Origin: an uncultured Flavihumibacter sp.
Lineage (GTDB): Bacteria; Bacteroidota; Bacteroidia; Chitinophagales; Chitinophagaceae
DNA length: 64,000 nucleotides
Direction: 5' to 3'
Assembly: GCA_902168105.1 (NCBI GenBank)
Contig: CABHOY010000089.1
Coordinates: 26,071 to 90,070, forward strand
Every line of letters begins with the position of its first letter. Position 1 is the stretch's first letter. Shown here piece after piece: positions 8,620-17,119 of this stretch. The notes beneath the pieces were generated by a model that worked only from the letters and a program-made list of their open reading frames with translations, did no database searches and was not told the DNA's origin. The position numbers were made by a program, and so were the translations under genes.

Positions 8620-11076
8620 TTAATATACCTGTTCCGCTCGTCCTACACGTCCATCCGCCGCAATGCCTTCTACCACGATACGGAAATGTTTAGAGAAATC
8701 ATTGTTATAGAAGTGGATAGTAGATGCATGGGTAATTGAATCTACCGTAATGTAAGGGCTCCAGAAGAGAGTAAGGCGTTTGTCAGGTAACGCGTGCACT
8801 TCTTTCTTAACGGCATAATCCGGAGAATAGAACTCTTTTACCAGGCTGTATCCCGCTTTCTTCATACGCTCAAAGCCACGGATGGTCGGATCGCTACCGG
8901 TATTATCGCCACCTTTCTTGGTGTATACAGCGATAGCACCACCGGCGCCTCCGCCAAAGCCGCCCATAAACGGAGGACGGAATACTTTAACCAGCGCAAT
9001 GTCGTTAACGTTGACATTGGCCAGCAGGCCTACGTCAGCAGGCATCTCATTCAGGTACAGGGAAGGTTTGGCCCCGCGCCATGATAATCCCGGATTATTG
9101 ATGTCGCCGGTGATGTTCAACCCCGCTACTTTGGACTGCAGGTATTGGAATACGTTCGTCTGGAACGGTGTTTCCTTTGTCAGGTCAAAAGTATAGCCAT
9201 CGCCTGAAGAGAACATACCTGAGGTATATCGTTGTTCGATAGTCTGCTGTGGCGTGATCTTTTTATCGCGGATGTTCACCTCTTTGAGGTAAACGGTTTT
9301 GTTGCTGATGGAACGGTTGACCTTATTACTTTCACTGGCCGTATTCAGGAACCGGCTCATGGCCGCAATGTCCAGACCTTCCGGTACGCGCATCGGGTAT
9401 GGTAATTTTACCTGTGGCGATCTGTCAAAGAAGTGTGGCTCGAAGGTTACCTGTACGTCCTTCCATCGTTTTTGTTTATCATTTCCCTGGAAGAATACCA
9501 GTACCGTGTCCATGAACTGAAGGTTGGGCACTTCAAACTCACCTTTATCATTCGTAGGTGCTGATGCAAAGGAGGTAGTACTATCCAGCGGTTGTTTGAA
9601 GATGAAATCCACCTTGCCGCCAATCAGTGGGTAACGGCCGGTATTGGTCACTGCAGTTCCTTTCAGCGACATACCCTGCTCATACGGGAACTTGATCTGT
9701 GGCATTTCGTTATTGAGGATCTTCTGCCAGCTGAACCGTCTCCATCCGTTTGTCATCATCACGAGGTCAAGTGCCTGGGCCGTCTCTTTGGTAGTATCTC
9801 TGAAATACCAGGCCGGATTATAGATATAGCCTTTCAGGTCGGAGGTGAGCAGCAGATTTGAGATGATATTGTGCTCGTCCGGATCTTTCAGCACCTGGTC
9901 AGCATCCGTAATGGAGATAGACATGCTGGTCGGCATACTGTCTGGTGCAAACAGCTCGATAGAGCTTTTGCCCCTGGGAGCAGCACTGATCTCTGCATTC
10001 ATAAAACTGAGGTCAATCTGGTCGTTCTTTTTAACGAATGCCAGCCTTTCGGAAAGCGGTTGCCCTTTATCGCTGAACAGGGTCACCTGGACGATACCGG
10101 ATGGGAGTGATTGTGTGGGGATAAAACCACTGATCCTGCCTTCGCCGACATCCAGTACGGCCTTATAGGCCAGCTGCTGCTGTACCTGTGCTATTACCAT
10201 CATATGATAGTAGGCGGTGTCGTCAGGATTGGCCACGGTTGCCTGATAGAAGATACGGCTGCCACGGTTGTAGAGCTTCAGGACCACACCGGTTGTCTGT
10301 ACTGCCGGCAGTTCGATCTCTTTCTGCTGTCCGCTACCTACTTTAACAACTGCACGATAAGTTTCTCCTGCTGCAGGTGTTAGTTCAAAGGTGCCCATAC
10401 CGTCATGTACGGTTTTGATCTCGGCAACCTTCTCCTTTTTACTGTTTTGCACAACACCGGCAATGGCAATCGGATAACCATTCTGGTCTATCGCTTTAAA
10501 GGCTACCAGGCCCGGGGCGTTCTGCAACAGATTACCGCCTTCAGGGAAGAACTGCACGGCAAAGTCGCGTGCAATGGTAGTATCCCTTGAAGGAAGCGTA
10601 TTCTTTTTCGACGGATCGAAGATCTCGATGTTTTTATAGAACAGGAATTCCTGATCATAGTTAAGCATCCAGGCCGTGTAAGCCCTTATCTGATACTGAC
10701 CGGTCTTCAGTGTTTCAGGAAGCTCAAAATCTCCGGCTGCGGCGGCACCGGCTGCAGGCAGGTGTTTCTTCATTATCACATTGCCCTCTTTATCAAGCAG
10801 TTCCACGTACAGATTGGATGCAGTAAGTGAAGGTTGATTCTGTATCATGACATATGCCTTGAACCAGATGGTCTCTCCGGAGGCATAAAAATCTCTGTCG
10901 AGGTGCAGGTAAACTTTTTCCTGCGGAAAGCGTTTGCCAAAGAGAGCCAGAGCGTTTGTAACTTTATCCTGCCAGTCGTCGGCCGGCACTAGAGAGAATG
11001 CTGTAAGTACGCCTGCTGAACAGATAGGGATGAGCCATTTCAGCCGGGAGTACTTTCTAAGAGATGAAAATTCCAT
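8620..11076 (-). CDS. Exported MG2-domain protein with TonB-plug-like C-terminal region
   Basis: An 818-residue protein with an N-terminal signal or anchor segment (hydrophobic residues about 14-30). A macroglobulin-like MG2 domain follows from about residue 48 (EKVYLHLDRDFYASGETIWFK). Middle Ig-like segments lead to a C-terminal region at about 640-745 resembling a TonB-dependent receptor plug (YLQSKVAGLNI, a glycine-rich GGFGGGAGGAIAVYTKKG). No barrel follows. This is a known Bacteroidota architecture of unclear function, probably periplasmic or cell-surface. It is monocistronic: it has its own terminator, and its start faces the divergent Crp/Fnr gene across 120 bases. Confidence 0.75.
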   Translation of the reverse strand: MEFSSLRKYSRLKWLIPICSAGVLTAFSLVPADDWQDKVTNALALFGKRFPQEKVYLHLDRDFYASGETIWFKAYVMIQNQPSLTASNLYVELLDKEGNVIMKKHLPAAGAAAAGDFELPETLKTGQYQIRAYTAWMLNYDQEFLFYKNIEIFDPSKKNTLPSRDTTIARDFAVQFFPEGGNLLQNAPGLVAFKAIDQNGYPIAIAGVVQNSKKEKVAEIKTVHDGMGTFELTPAAGETYRAVVKVGSGQQKEIELPAVQTTGVVLKLYNRGSRIFYQATVANPDDTAYYHMMVIAQVQQQLAYKAVLDVGEGRISGFIPTQSLPSGIVQVTLFSDKGQPLSERLAFVKKNDQIDLSFMNAEISAAPRGKSSIELFAPDSMPTSMSISITDADQVLKDPDEHNIISNLLLTSDLKGYIYNPAWYFRDTTKETAQALDLVMMTNGWRRFSWQKILNNEMPQIKFPYEQGMSLKGTAVTNTGRYPLIGGKVDFIFKQPLDSTTSFASAPTNDKGEFEVPNLQFMDTVLVFFQGNDKQKRWKDVQVTFEPHFFDRSPQVKLPYPMRVPEGLDIAAMSRFLNTASESNKVNRSISNKTVYLKEVNIRDKKITPQQTIEQRYTSGMFSSGDGYTFDLTKETPFQTNVFQYLQSKVAGLNITGDINNPGLSWRGAKPSLYLNEMPADVGLLANVNVNDIALVKVFRPPFMGGFGGGAGGAIAVYTKKGGDNTGSDPTIRGFERMKKAGYSLVKEFYSPDYAVKKEVHALPDKRLTLFWSPYITVDSITHASTIHFYNNDFSKHFRIVVEGIAADGRVGRAEQVY

Positions 11077-11196
11077 GCGGGACGATTTATTGATATACTT
11101 GTCTAATTTACTATCAAAAAATATGTGCTTTGCTTATTATTGCGGTTGAAAGTAAGCTTTTAAGCAAAATTTAAGACAACCGCCCATCAATTTACT

Positions 11197-11778
11197 ATGT
11201 TCGGCCCAATTGACCAATTTGTTGCAAAGTATATACAGCTCACCCCTGAGGAGCAAGAGATCTTTCATTCGCTGCTGCAGTTCAGGAAGGTAAAGAAAAA
11301 GAGTTTTCTGCTGAAAGAGGGAGAGATCTGTGATTATGAAGCATATATACTGAAAGGGTGTGTGCGTACCTTTTATGTCGATAAGCAGGGGGTGGAAACA
11401 AACCTGACGTTTGCGATAGAAGACTGGTGGGTGGGGGATTTCTCCAGTTTTTCCGACAGGCAGCCTTCCCGGCAGAATATTGAAACGCTGGAAGATGCTG
11501 AATTGCTGACCATCACTTACGATGATAAGAACACCCTATACGAGCGGGTGCCAAAGTTCGAAAAGCTTTTCCGCATCCTGGTACAGCGTACCGCCGGGGT
11601 ACTCCAGCAAAGGATCTACGCCTCTATTTCCCAGACGGCTGAAGAGCGTTACCTGGCCTTTATTGAGAAGTACCCTTCCATCGTGCAACGTGTCCCGCAA
11701 CATCACATTGCCAGGTATATAGGAGTGTCTCCGGAATTTCTAAGTAAGGTGAGGAGCACGATGTATAAAAAGCATTAA
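11197..11778 (+). CDS. Crp/Fnr-family transcriptional regulator
   Basis: A 193-residue protein. A cyclic-nucleotide-binding beta-roll fills residues about 30-115 (LLKEGEICDYEAYILKGCVRTF), followed by a dimerisation helix and a short C-terminal helix-turn-helix (HIARYIGVSPEFLSKVRS). No iron-sulfur cysteine cluster is visible, and the canonical cAMP-contacting residues are not obvious, so the effector is unknown. It is divergent from the MG2/plug gene with 120 bases between, which makes that gene a possible target. A bidirectional stem-loop terminator follows. Confidence 0.87.
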   Translation: MFGPIDQFVAKYIQLTPEEQEIFHSLLQFRKVKKKSFLLKEGEICDYEAYILKGCVRTFYVDKQGVETNLTFAIEDWWVGDFSSFSDRQPSRQNIETLEDAELLTITYDDKNTLYERVPKFEKLFRILVQRTAGVLQQRIYASISQTAEERYLAFIEKYPSIVQRVPQHHIARYIGVSPEFLSKVRSTMYKKH

Positions 11779-11869
11779 TCAGGCCCAGTAACCGGCTGTT
11801 TATCAGATCTATGTGTTTACTGGCGACTGGTAAGTTAACCTATATACGACACTATATTATACTGAAAAT

Positions 11870-11913
11870 GAAGAAGGACGAGACTAATATATTAGTTCGT
11901 CCTTTCTTCTTTG
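11870..11913. terminator. Bidirectional terminator between convergent genes
   Basis: The arms GAAGAAGGACGA (11870-11881) and its near-complement (11897-11909) enclose an AT-rich loop that can itself fold (ACTAATATATTAGT). T-rich sequence flanks the right side and A-rich sequence the left, which fits termination of both the Crp/Fnr gene and the minus-strand hydrolase operon. Confidence 0.75.
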
Positions 11914-11949
11914 TTCAATATACACACAATTCTTTCCCGGTGGGATATC

Positions 11950-12591
11950 TTACTTGCGGAACACCAGTGTGTTAGCCAGGTCGATCTCATCCTGGCTGAT
12001 GGTATGTCCCATATTATTATAAATGTTGACGGTAATGTCGGCTCCCATTCCTTTCAGGATGTTTTCACTTTCCTTTACACGGTCTACCGGTACATGCGGA
12101 TCAGGGTTGCTGGTACCGATGAATACAGGAGTGCCTTCAAAATTGCCGGTATAGTTTTCCGGGTATATCTTATCGCCGATCAATCCACCGGTAAAAGCAA
12201 CCACTCCGCCATATCTGCCGGCGTTACGGGTAACGAATTCCAGTGTGAGGCAGGCTCCCTGGGAAAATCCAAGGAAATAGATATTCTCCCGGGAGATGCT
12301 ATCTGCTTCTACATCTGCTGTAACTTCTTTCAGCACGGAGAGTGCAGAGGATAGCCAGGGTTCATTCTGTGCAGGAGGCATCAGGAATGAATAAGGGTAC
12401 CAGGTGCTGCCAGTGGCCTGTGGGGCTATCAATGCATACTCCCTGACATCCAGGTAATTGGAGAGGGTGAGAATATCTTCCGCACTCCCTCCGCGACCAT
12501 GGACCATAATCAGCGCTTTCTTTGCTTCTGTCGTCTTTTTCCCTGCTGTTATTATCTTTTTGCTATGCATAAGTTCTGTTTGTGTGATCAT
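11950..12591 (-). CDS. Alpha/beta hydrolase, phospholipase/carboxylesterase type (MhqD-like)
   Basis: A 213-residue serine hydrolase. The oxyanion strand is MVHGRGGSAEDI, the nucleophile is Ser110 in LGFSQGA, the acid is Asp164 in SNPDPHVP, and the base is His196 in MGHTIS. Length and motifs match the phospholipase/carboxylesterase family that includes Bacillus MhqD. It is the last gene of a minus-strand operon, overlapping the GNAT gene by 4 bases, with an AGGTGAGGA ribosome-binding stretch directly before its ATG. Neighbouring dioxygenase, pirin and nitroreductase genes suggest a role in detoxifying quinones or aromatic electrophiles (inference). Confidence 0.85.
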   Translation of the reverse strand: MITQTELMHSKKIITAGKKTTEAKKALIMVHGRGGSAEDILTLSNYLDVREYALIAPQATGSTWYPYSFLMPPAQNEPWLSSALSVLKEVTADVEADSISRENIYFLGFSQGACLTLEFVTRNAGRYGGVVAFTGGLIGDKIYPENYTGNFEGTPVFIGTSNPDPHVPVDRVKESENILKGMGADITVNIYNNMGHTISQDEIDLANTLVFRK

Positions 12592-12893
12592 TCCTCACCT
12601 TCCTTTTTCAGCCAGATGTCGGCAAATTCTTCCGGATGCCGCTTAAACTGAGCATGAACATAAGCGCACAGTGGTTTCACTTTCAGGTGATGTGCACGGG
12701 CGTAATCCACCATGCCGGTCATTAGTATTTTTGCCAGGCCCTTACCTTCAAACTTGGGATCTATTTCCGTGTGATAAGTCGTCAGTATGTCGTCGTCAAT
12801 ACTGATGACCATTTCGCCATCCTGTTCTCCGTCGTGCATCAGGTAGAAAGCACCGTGATTTTTGGCATTGAGCCTGAGTACTACTTCATCCAT
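12588..12893 (-). CDS. Short GNAT-family N-acetyltransferase (YjdJ type)
   Basis: A 101-residue minimal GNAT domain. The acetyl-CoA-binding turn is FEGKGLAKILM near residues 48-58, and a late segment KVKPLCAYVHAQFKRHPEEF is typical of the small YjdJ-like branch (a proline-cysteine-tyrosine stretch followed by a histidine-proline). The substrate is unknown. It lies 11 bases after the dioxygenase and overlaps the hydrolase gene by 4 bases, so it belongs to the same transcript. Confidence 0.82.
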   Translation of the reverse strand: MDEVVLRLNAKNHGAFYLMHDGEQDGEMVISIDDDILTTYHTEIDPKFEGKGLAKILMTGMVDYARAHHLKVKPLCAYVHAQFKRHPEEFADIWLKKEGEE

Positions 12894-12904
12894 TAGTTAG
12901 TTGC

Positions 12905-13840
12905 TTATTTAAGTGCAGGTAATACTTTTTCAATATCGGCACGTATAGATTCATACTGTACCGGTAGTTTAAGATGTTGTCCCAGCTGGTCCAGCGGTTC
13001 ATCTACGGTGAAACCGGGATTATTGGTAGCCAGTTCAAAAAGCACGCCTCCAGGTTCCCGGAAATAAAGGGAGAAGAAGTAATCACGGTTGATCTTCGGT
13101 GTGATGTTCAGTCCTTTCTTCGCAACCTTTTCCCTGAATTTCATCAGGACCTCGTCATTTTCCACACGGAAAGCGACGTGGTGGTTGGTACCGGCGGCGC
13201 CTTTACCACCTGGTTCTTTTGGAGATTCTATCAGGTCGATGATGGAAGCTTCAGGAATTGCGTCCGTAATAAAGCGGTGACGGTTACCTTCCTGTTCCTG
13301 GAATTTATAGCCAAGTACATCTGTCAGGATGTTGGCAGTCGGACCTATACTTCTCAGGTTCAGCACAACGCTGTGAAATCCTTTGGTAGCCTCGGTAGCT
13401 TTCACTTCAGCTGTTTCCCACGCTTTGCGGCTGTCGGCAGCTTTAGGAACGATCAGGTTCAGTTTCAGGCCGTCCGGATCTTCGAAAGGAAGATACAGTT
13501 CGCCAAATCTTTCGGCCACAGGGCCATGAACTACATTCTTTGCTTTAAAACGGTCAGCCCAGAAATCAAGGCTACCGGCGGGTACTGAATAACCGATCTC
13601 CGTAGCCATACCTGTTCCGGTTTGTCCGCGGCCGATGCCTTCCCACGGGAAGAAGGTCAGAATGGAGCCGGGCGTACCGTGTTCATCTCCGAAATAGAAG
13701 TGATAGGTACCTGGATCGTCAAAGTTCACGGTCTTCTTCACGAAGCGAACACCGAGGGTATCTGTATAAAACTGCAGATTTCTTTTAGCATTGTCAGCGA
13801 TGGCCGTAATGTGATGCAGGCCTAATATTCTATCTTCCAT
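12905..13840 (-). CDS. Ring-cleaving extradiol dioxygenase, two-domain VOC protein (MhqO-like)
   Basis: A 311-residue protein with two vicinal-oxygen-chelate halves. The first starts at GLHHITAIADNAKRN (residues 7-21) and the second near residue 155 (GFHSVVLNLRSI). Candidate iron ligands are the N-terminal His pair, a histidine in TNHHVAFRVEN and the glutamate in VLFELATNNPGF. Length and motifs match the MhqO/LinE group, which opens hydroquinone rings. It is flanked by a pirin upstream (17 bases) and a GNAT downstream (11 bases) in one operon. Confidence 0.86.
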   Translation of the reverse strand: MEDRILGLHHITAIADNAKRNLQFYTDTLGVRFVKKTVNFDDPGTYHFYFGDEHGTPGSILTFFPWEGIGRGQTGTGMATEIGYSVPAGSLDFWADRFKAKNVVHGPVAERFGELYLPFEDPDGLKLNLIVPKAADSRKAWETAEVKATEATKGFHSVVLNLRSIGPTANILTDVLGYKFQEQEGNRHRFITDAIPEASIIDLIESPKEPGGKGAAGTNHHVAFRVENDEVLMKFREKVAKKGLNITPKINRDYFFSLYFREPGGVLFELATNNPGFTVDEPLDQLGQHLKLPVQYESIRADIEKVLPALK

Positions 13841-13857
13841 AAAATAATTTTTTGTGT

Positions 13858-14718
13858 TTAATACTCCAATGTGCCAAAGCGGCCGTGCTTATAATCTTCT
13901 ATTGCCTGGTCCACTTCTTCTTTCGTGCTCATTACGAAATTGTCTTTGGCCGCTACTGGTTCATCAATGACTTCGGCGGAGAGGAACAATATCTGACTGT
14001 CTTCATTAGCCGCCACAGAGAACATAGTGCCCTCTCTTTTGAAAACGATCAGGCTATGTTCAGGAACAGGAGTAATGTCGTCTATGGTGACCCGTCCGTG
14101 CGCAACGTACAGCAATGTCCAGTAGTCTTCCGTTACCTGGAATTCTACTTCCTTACCGTTTGCAATTTCGCCCACTGCAGAAATAACAGGTGTAAATGAA
14201 ATGTTCACCGGCCCTGTTTTACCGTCGAACTGTCCGCTTACGAGGCGAAGGTTGACACCGTCCTGTTCAAGAATTTTGGGCATATCCTTTTTCGCTACAT
14301 ACTGGTAGCGTGGTTCTTCCCATTTGTGCACCGCAGGAACATTGACCCACAACTGTAATATTTCGCTTGTGCCCCCCGCTTTATGCATACTTGCCGAAGG
14401 CCCTTCACTATGAAGGATGGCCTTTCCTGCAAACATCCATTGTGCATCGCCTGCATTCAGTATCTGATCGTTGCCGGCAGTATCCTTGTGGTGCGCCTGT
14501 CCCTGTAACTGGAACGTAACTGGTGCAAAACCCCTGTGAGGGTGAGGATGTATCCTGTCGTCCGATCCTGCGGGAATGTGGTCCGGGCCTCCGTGATGCA
14601 GTACGATGAACGGATTGGCAAAACGGAAATCCGCGTGAGGCAACGGTTGCAACACCGTCTGGGTAGGGGTGATGTTCTTTTCTCTTCCTGCGAGGATGTG
14701 CGCAATATTCTTTTTCAT
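13858..14718 (-). CDS. Pirin-family bicupin
   Basis: A 286-residue protein with the pirin bicupin layout. The N-terminal cupin carries HHGGPDHIPAG and the metal-binding HPHPHRG cluster, followed by FQLQGQAHHKD, which supplies further ligands. The C-terminal cupin lacks obvious ligand clusters, as is normal. Pirins include iron-dependent quercetinase-like enzymes and redox-sensing regulators, and either role is possible. Between the receiver-like gene (26 bases upstream) and the ring-cleaving dioxygenase (17 bases downstream), it fits an electrophile-response operon. Confidence 0.88.
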   Translation of the reverse strand: MKKNIAHILAGREKNITPTQTVLQPLPHADFRFANPFIVLHHGGPDHIPAGSDDRIHPHPHRGFAPVTFQLQGQAHHKDTAGNDQILNAGDAQWMFAGKAILHSEGPSASMHKAGGTSEILQLWVNVPAVHKWEEPRYQYVAKKDMPKILEQDGVNLRLVSGQFDGKTGPVNISFTPVISAVGEIANGKEVEFQVTEDYWTLLYVAHGRVTIDDITPVPEHSLIVFKREGTMFSVAANEDSQILFLSAEVIDEPVAAKDNFVMSTKEEVDQAIEDYKHGRFGTLEY

Positions 14719-14744
14719 AGCCGATGTTTTATAATGCCTGAACG

Positions 14745-15056
14745 TTATCTGTGCTCCAGGGCGTACAATATTTCATTCTTTAGCAAACCGCTGCCGCCAC
14801 CATAATGTCTTTTGACGATGATATCCGGCGAATGTTTTTTGAAGTAGGCAGTCAATGCTATTTCTTCTTCAGGCGTGACGCCGGCACAGATCAGCACAAT
14901 GTCAAACGCTTCTTTTTCAAAAGCTGCTATCGCAGCTTCGTCTGTCGTAACGGTAAGACCTGTCCAGTTATCGGGCGCATTCAGTAATCTTTGCATTACT
15001 GTCATGATCTCCTCGTTTCTTCCTACTGCCAGTATGTTTAGTTGTTTAGCTTCCAT
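14745..15056 (-). CDS. Stand-alone receiver-like protein lacking the phospho-acceptor
   Basis: A 103-residue single alpha/beta domain. It alternates strands LNILAVG, LTVTTD, FDIVLICAG and PDIIVKRHYGG in the CheY order. The acidic pair expected after strand 1 is replaced by GRNEE, and the position of the phosphorylated Asp (after FDIVLI) is Cys57. It is therefore probably not phosphorylated, although a cysteine there could react with electrophiles (speculation). It lies 9 bases after the nitroreductase and 26 before the pirin, so it is co-transcribed with redox genes. Confidence 0.6.
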   Translation of the reverse strand: MEAKQLNILAVGRNEEIMTVMQRLLNAPDNWTGLTVTTDEAAIAAFEKEAFDIVLICAGVTPEEEIALTAYFKKHSPDIIVKRHYGGGSGLLKNEILYALEHR

Positions 15057-15065
15057 ACATCATGT

Positions 15066-15644
15066 TTAGTCCAGGTGAGCGGCAATCGCTGAAAGCGGGT
15101 TACGGCTTCTGGCGGTTAATTCCCTCGTTTTATAAGGTTCGTCCAGTTTTTCAGGGCTGTCAATATATCCCAGCGCGATCATAGACACTGATTCCTCATT
15201 GGCAGGAAGTCCTGTAAGTTCCGTCACGTGTTGTTTGCTATATCCTGCCATCATATGTCCATATACACCCATGTCAAGCGCCTGCAACAGCATAAAAGAA
15301 GATGCCATACCCACGTCATGCATGTAATAGTGATTCTTTTGCTGAGTATCTGGCAGCTCACGGATGCCAATTGTAGCAATCAGTGCCGCCGCATTTTTCG
15401 CCCAGGGAATATTACCCGGAGACAATGTTGAAAGCAATTTCTCAAAGCCCGGTGTACCCCTTAATGCATATATAAAACGCCAGGGTTGTGTATTGTTCGC
15501 ACTAGGCGCCCAGGAACCTGCTTCAAGAATAGTTTCAAGTGTTGCAAGACTCAGGTCTTTTTCTGAAAAGGAGCGAGGGCTCCATCTGTTCTTAATCAGG
15601 TCTATTACTTCATTTTTTGTGTTAGCGATCTTAATGGGAGACAT
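15066..15644 (-). CDS. Nitroreductase-family FMN oxidoreductase (MhqN-like)
   Basis: A 192-residue protein with the FMN-binding patterns RWSPRSFSEKD near the N-terminus and WAPSANNTQPWRF about 25 residues on, as in NAD(P)H nitroreductases. The final third contains MIALGYIDSPEK, a usual family ending. I start it at the ATG at 15644 (protein start MSPIKIANTK) rather than at a TTG 36 bases earlier, because a good promoter -7 box lies directly upstream of the ATG. It is the first gene of the minus-strand redox operon running to 11950. Likely role: two-electron reduction of quinones or nitro compounds. Confidence 0.86.
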   Translation of the reverse strand: MSPIKIANTKNEVIDLIKNRWSPRSFSEKDLSLATLETILEAGSWAPSANNTQPWRFIYALRGTPGFEKLLSTLSPGNIPWAKNAAALIATIGIRELPDTQQKNHYYMHDVGMASSFMLLQALDMGVYGHMMAGYSKQHVTELTGLPANEESVSMIALGYIDSPEKLDEPYKTRELTARSRNPLSAIAAHLD

Positions 15645-15677
15645 GTTGTTTGGTTTATATTCAATGTTTACGTTAAG

Positions 15678-15712
15678 CAAAGGTATATGTTGAAGAGGAC
15701 GCTTTAGACAAA
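15678..15712 (-). promoter_or_regulatory. Bacteroidota-type promoter of the nitroreductase operon
   Basis: On the minus strand, TACCTTTG (15678-15685) matches the Bacteroidota -7 box TAnnTTTG, and TTTG (15709-15712) lies 23 bases upstream as a -33 element. Predicted transcription starts about 27 bases before the ATG at 15644. The spacer is a little longer than usual. Confidence 0.5.
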
Positions 15713-15726
15713 ATAACTTGTCAATA

Positions 15727-16443
15727 TCAACGGATTAGTGGTACATCCATAATCAGTAAACGGGCGTCGTCTTCCAGGGAAGTGATGTTAAAACTGATAA
15801 CATCTTCAACGCCGTAACCATCCCTGCTATCCAGTTCCTGTCCGTTGATAATGAATTTCCCCTTGATGACGAAGAAATACACACCATTACCCTGCTTTTT
15901 GACGTCGTAGGTAGCTGCGCCACCTTTGTCGAAACTCCCCATATGGAACCATGCGTCCTGGTAGAGCCAGGTGCCTTCGCCTGTTTGTTCAGGAGAGATC
16001 AGTTGTTGCAGTGTATTTGGCCTGCCGGTTTCTATCGTTACCTGGTCGTAGCGGGGCGCAACATTCAGTTGGTTCGGGAACAGCCAGATCTGGAGAAAAT
16101 GAGCAGGTATATCTGTATTGGCGTTGTATTCACTGTGAAAGACGCCGGTACCGGTACTCATCACCTGTATTTCACCGGCTTTGGTAATAACAGTATTGCC
16201 GAGGTTATCCTTGTGTTCCAAAGCTCCTTCCAGCGGGATACTGATGATTTCCATATTATCATGAGGATGGGCGTCAAATCCCCTTCCGCCTGCAACAATA
16301 TCATCATTCAGTACCCGCAGGGCGCCAAACTGCATCCTTTCAGGATGATAATAATTGGCAAAGCTGAATGTATGATGGCTATTGAGCCAACCATGATCTG
16401 CATGTCCGCGGGTTGCTGCTTTATGTAATATTGTTTTTGCCAT
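15727..16443 (-). CDS. Second pirin-family bicupin (YhhW/QacI-like)
   Basis: A 238-residue cupin protein. N-terminal GHADHGWLNSHHTFSFANYY and the metal-binding segment DAHPHDNMEIISIPLEG are characteristic of the YhhW-type pirin branch, which has quercetinase activity in some members. I use the ATG at 16443 rather than a TTG 27 bases earlier. It precedes the nitroreductase operon on the same strand, 82 bases away, and probably has its own promoter. Two different pirins side by side strengthen the redox or aromatic-stress reading of this region. Confidence 0.87.
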   Translation of the reverse strand: MAKTILHKAATRGHADHGWLNSHHTFSFANYYHPERMQFGALRVLNDDIVAGGRGFDAHPHDNMEIISIPLEGALEHKDNLGNTVITKAGEIQVMSTGTGVFHSEYNANTDIPAHFLQIWLFPNQLNVAPRYDQVTIETGRPNTLQQLISPEQTGEGTWLYQDAWFHMGSFDKGGAATYDVKKQGNGVYFFVIKGKFIINGQELDSRDGYGVEDVISFNITSLEDDARLLIMDVPLIR

Positions 16444-16467
16444 GATCTTTGTATTTATATGTTGCAA

Positions 16468-16475
16468 CAAATATA
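16468..16475 (-). promoter_or_regulatory. Candidate -7 box of the second pirin gene
   Basis: TATATTTG on the minus strand matches TAnnTTTG and would start transcription about 18 bases before the ATG at 16443. No clear -33 TTG lies at the right distance, so this is tentative. Confidence 0.3.
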
Positions 16476-16577
16476 CGCCGGAAAAGGACAGTAATCCATT
16501 AACCTAGCTTAAGAAAATAGGCTGTTGCAGGTGGGCAATGTCCTGACCATAAACACGCTCGTTCATAACGACCGTCA

Positions 16578-16608
16578 TTGTGAGGCCTTTAGCAGCGTAT
16601 TACCTTTG
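16578..16608 (+). promoter_or_regulatory. Bacteroidota-type promoter (TTG-N20-TACCTTTG)
   Basis: TTG at 16578-16580 and TACCTTTG at 16601-16608 with a 20-base spacer fit the Bacteroidota -33/-7 promoter well. It points toward the gene starting at 16667 and is divergent from the pirin promoter. Confidence 0.5.
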
Positions 16609-16666
16609 GGAAACATCTGGCCATTCCTGCAACTAATAATTCATCTATTTGTTTTAAAGAAAAGGA

Positions 16667-17119
16667 ATGTCTTTAAACGGGCGACAGGATATTTTTAACT
16701 CATTAAAATACAGCACGATGGAAATGTATATCAGTGAAGAAGACATTTGGGGTAATATCCAGGACAAGTTTCATGAGGTATATCCTTACCTGAAACTGGA
16801 ATGTTATCTCTCTCCTCATGAACATGGTGAAGGTTCTGCAGGCAGTCAAAAAGTCTCCCGGGACACGCCTATTGAAGATATCCGCCTGATCCATAGTTTT
16901 GGTTGGGTCGATATTGGCGAACATCGCACAGTAGCGCAGGTTGAAAGAGACTTTTACCATGACATGGGCCTGGCTATTCAGGTATTCAGACGCTTCAGAA
17001 CAGGCTGGCTGCAAACGACCCAGACAGATGAACTGTCTCTTGCAGAACAGCATTCCATGGCGAGGGAAAGCCTCACCACCGGAACAGAACATGAAGCGCC
17101 TGTTCAATCGGCAGACTGA
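16667..17119 (+). CDS. Hypothetical protein, 150 residues
   Basis: A soluble protein without signal peptide or membrane segment. The central region (about residues 18-115) is acidic and mixed, with ISEEDIWGNIQDKF and DTPIEDIRLIHSFGWVDIGEHRTVAQVERDF; the C-terminal 35 residues are Ser/Thr/Glu-rich and probably disordered. An internal ATG at 16718 is a good alternative start. I do not recognise the family. It sits alone downstream of a good Bacteroidota promoter and upstream of small hydrophilic ORFs. Confidence 0.65.
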   Translation: MSLNGRQDIFNSLKYSTMEMYISEEDIWGNIQDKFHEVYPYLKLECYLSPHEHGEGSAGSQKVSRDTPIEDIRLIHSFGWVDIGEHRTVAQVERDFYHDMGLAIQVFRRFRTGWLQTTQTDELSLAEQHSMARESLTTGTEHEAPVQSAD

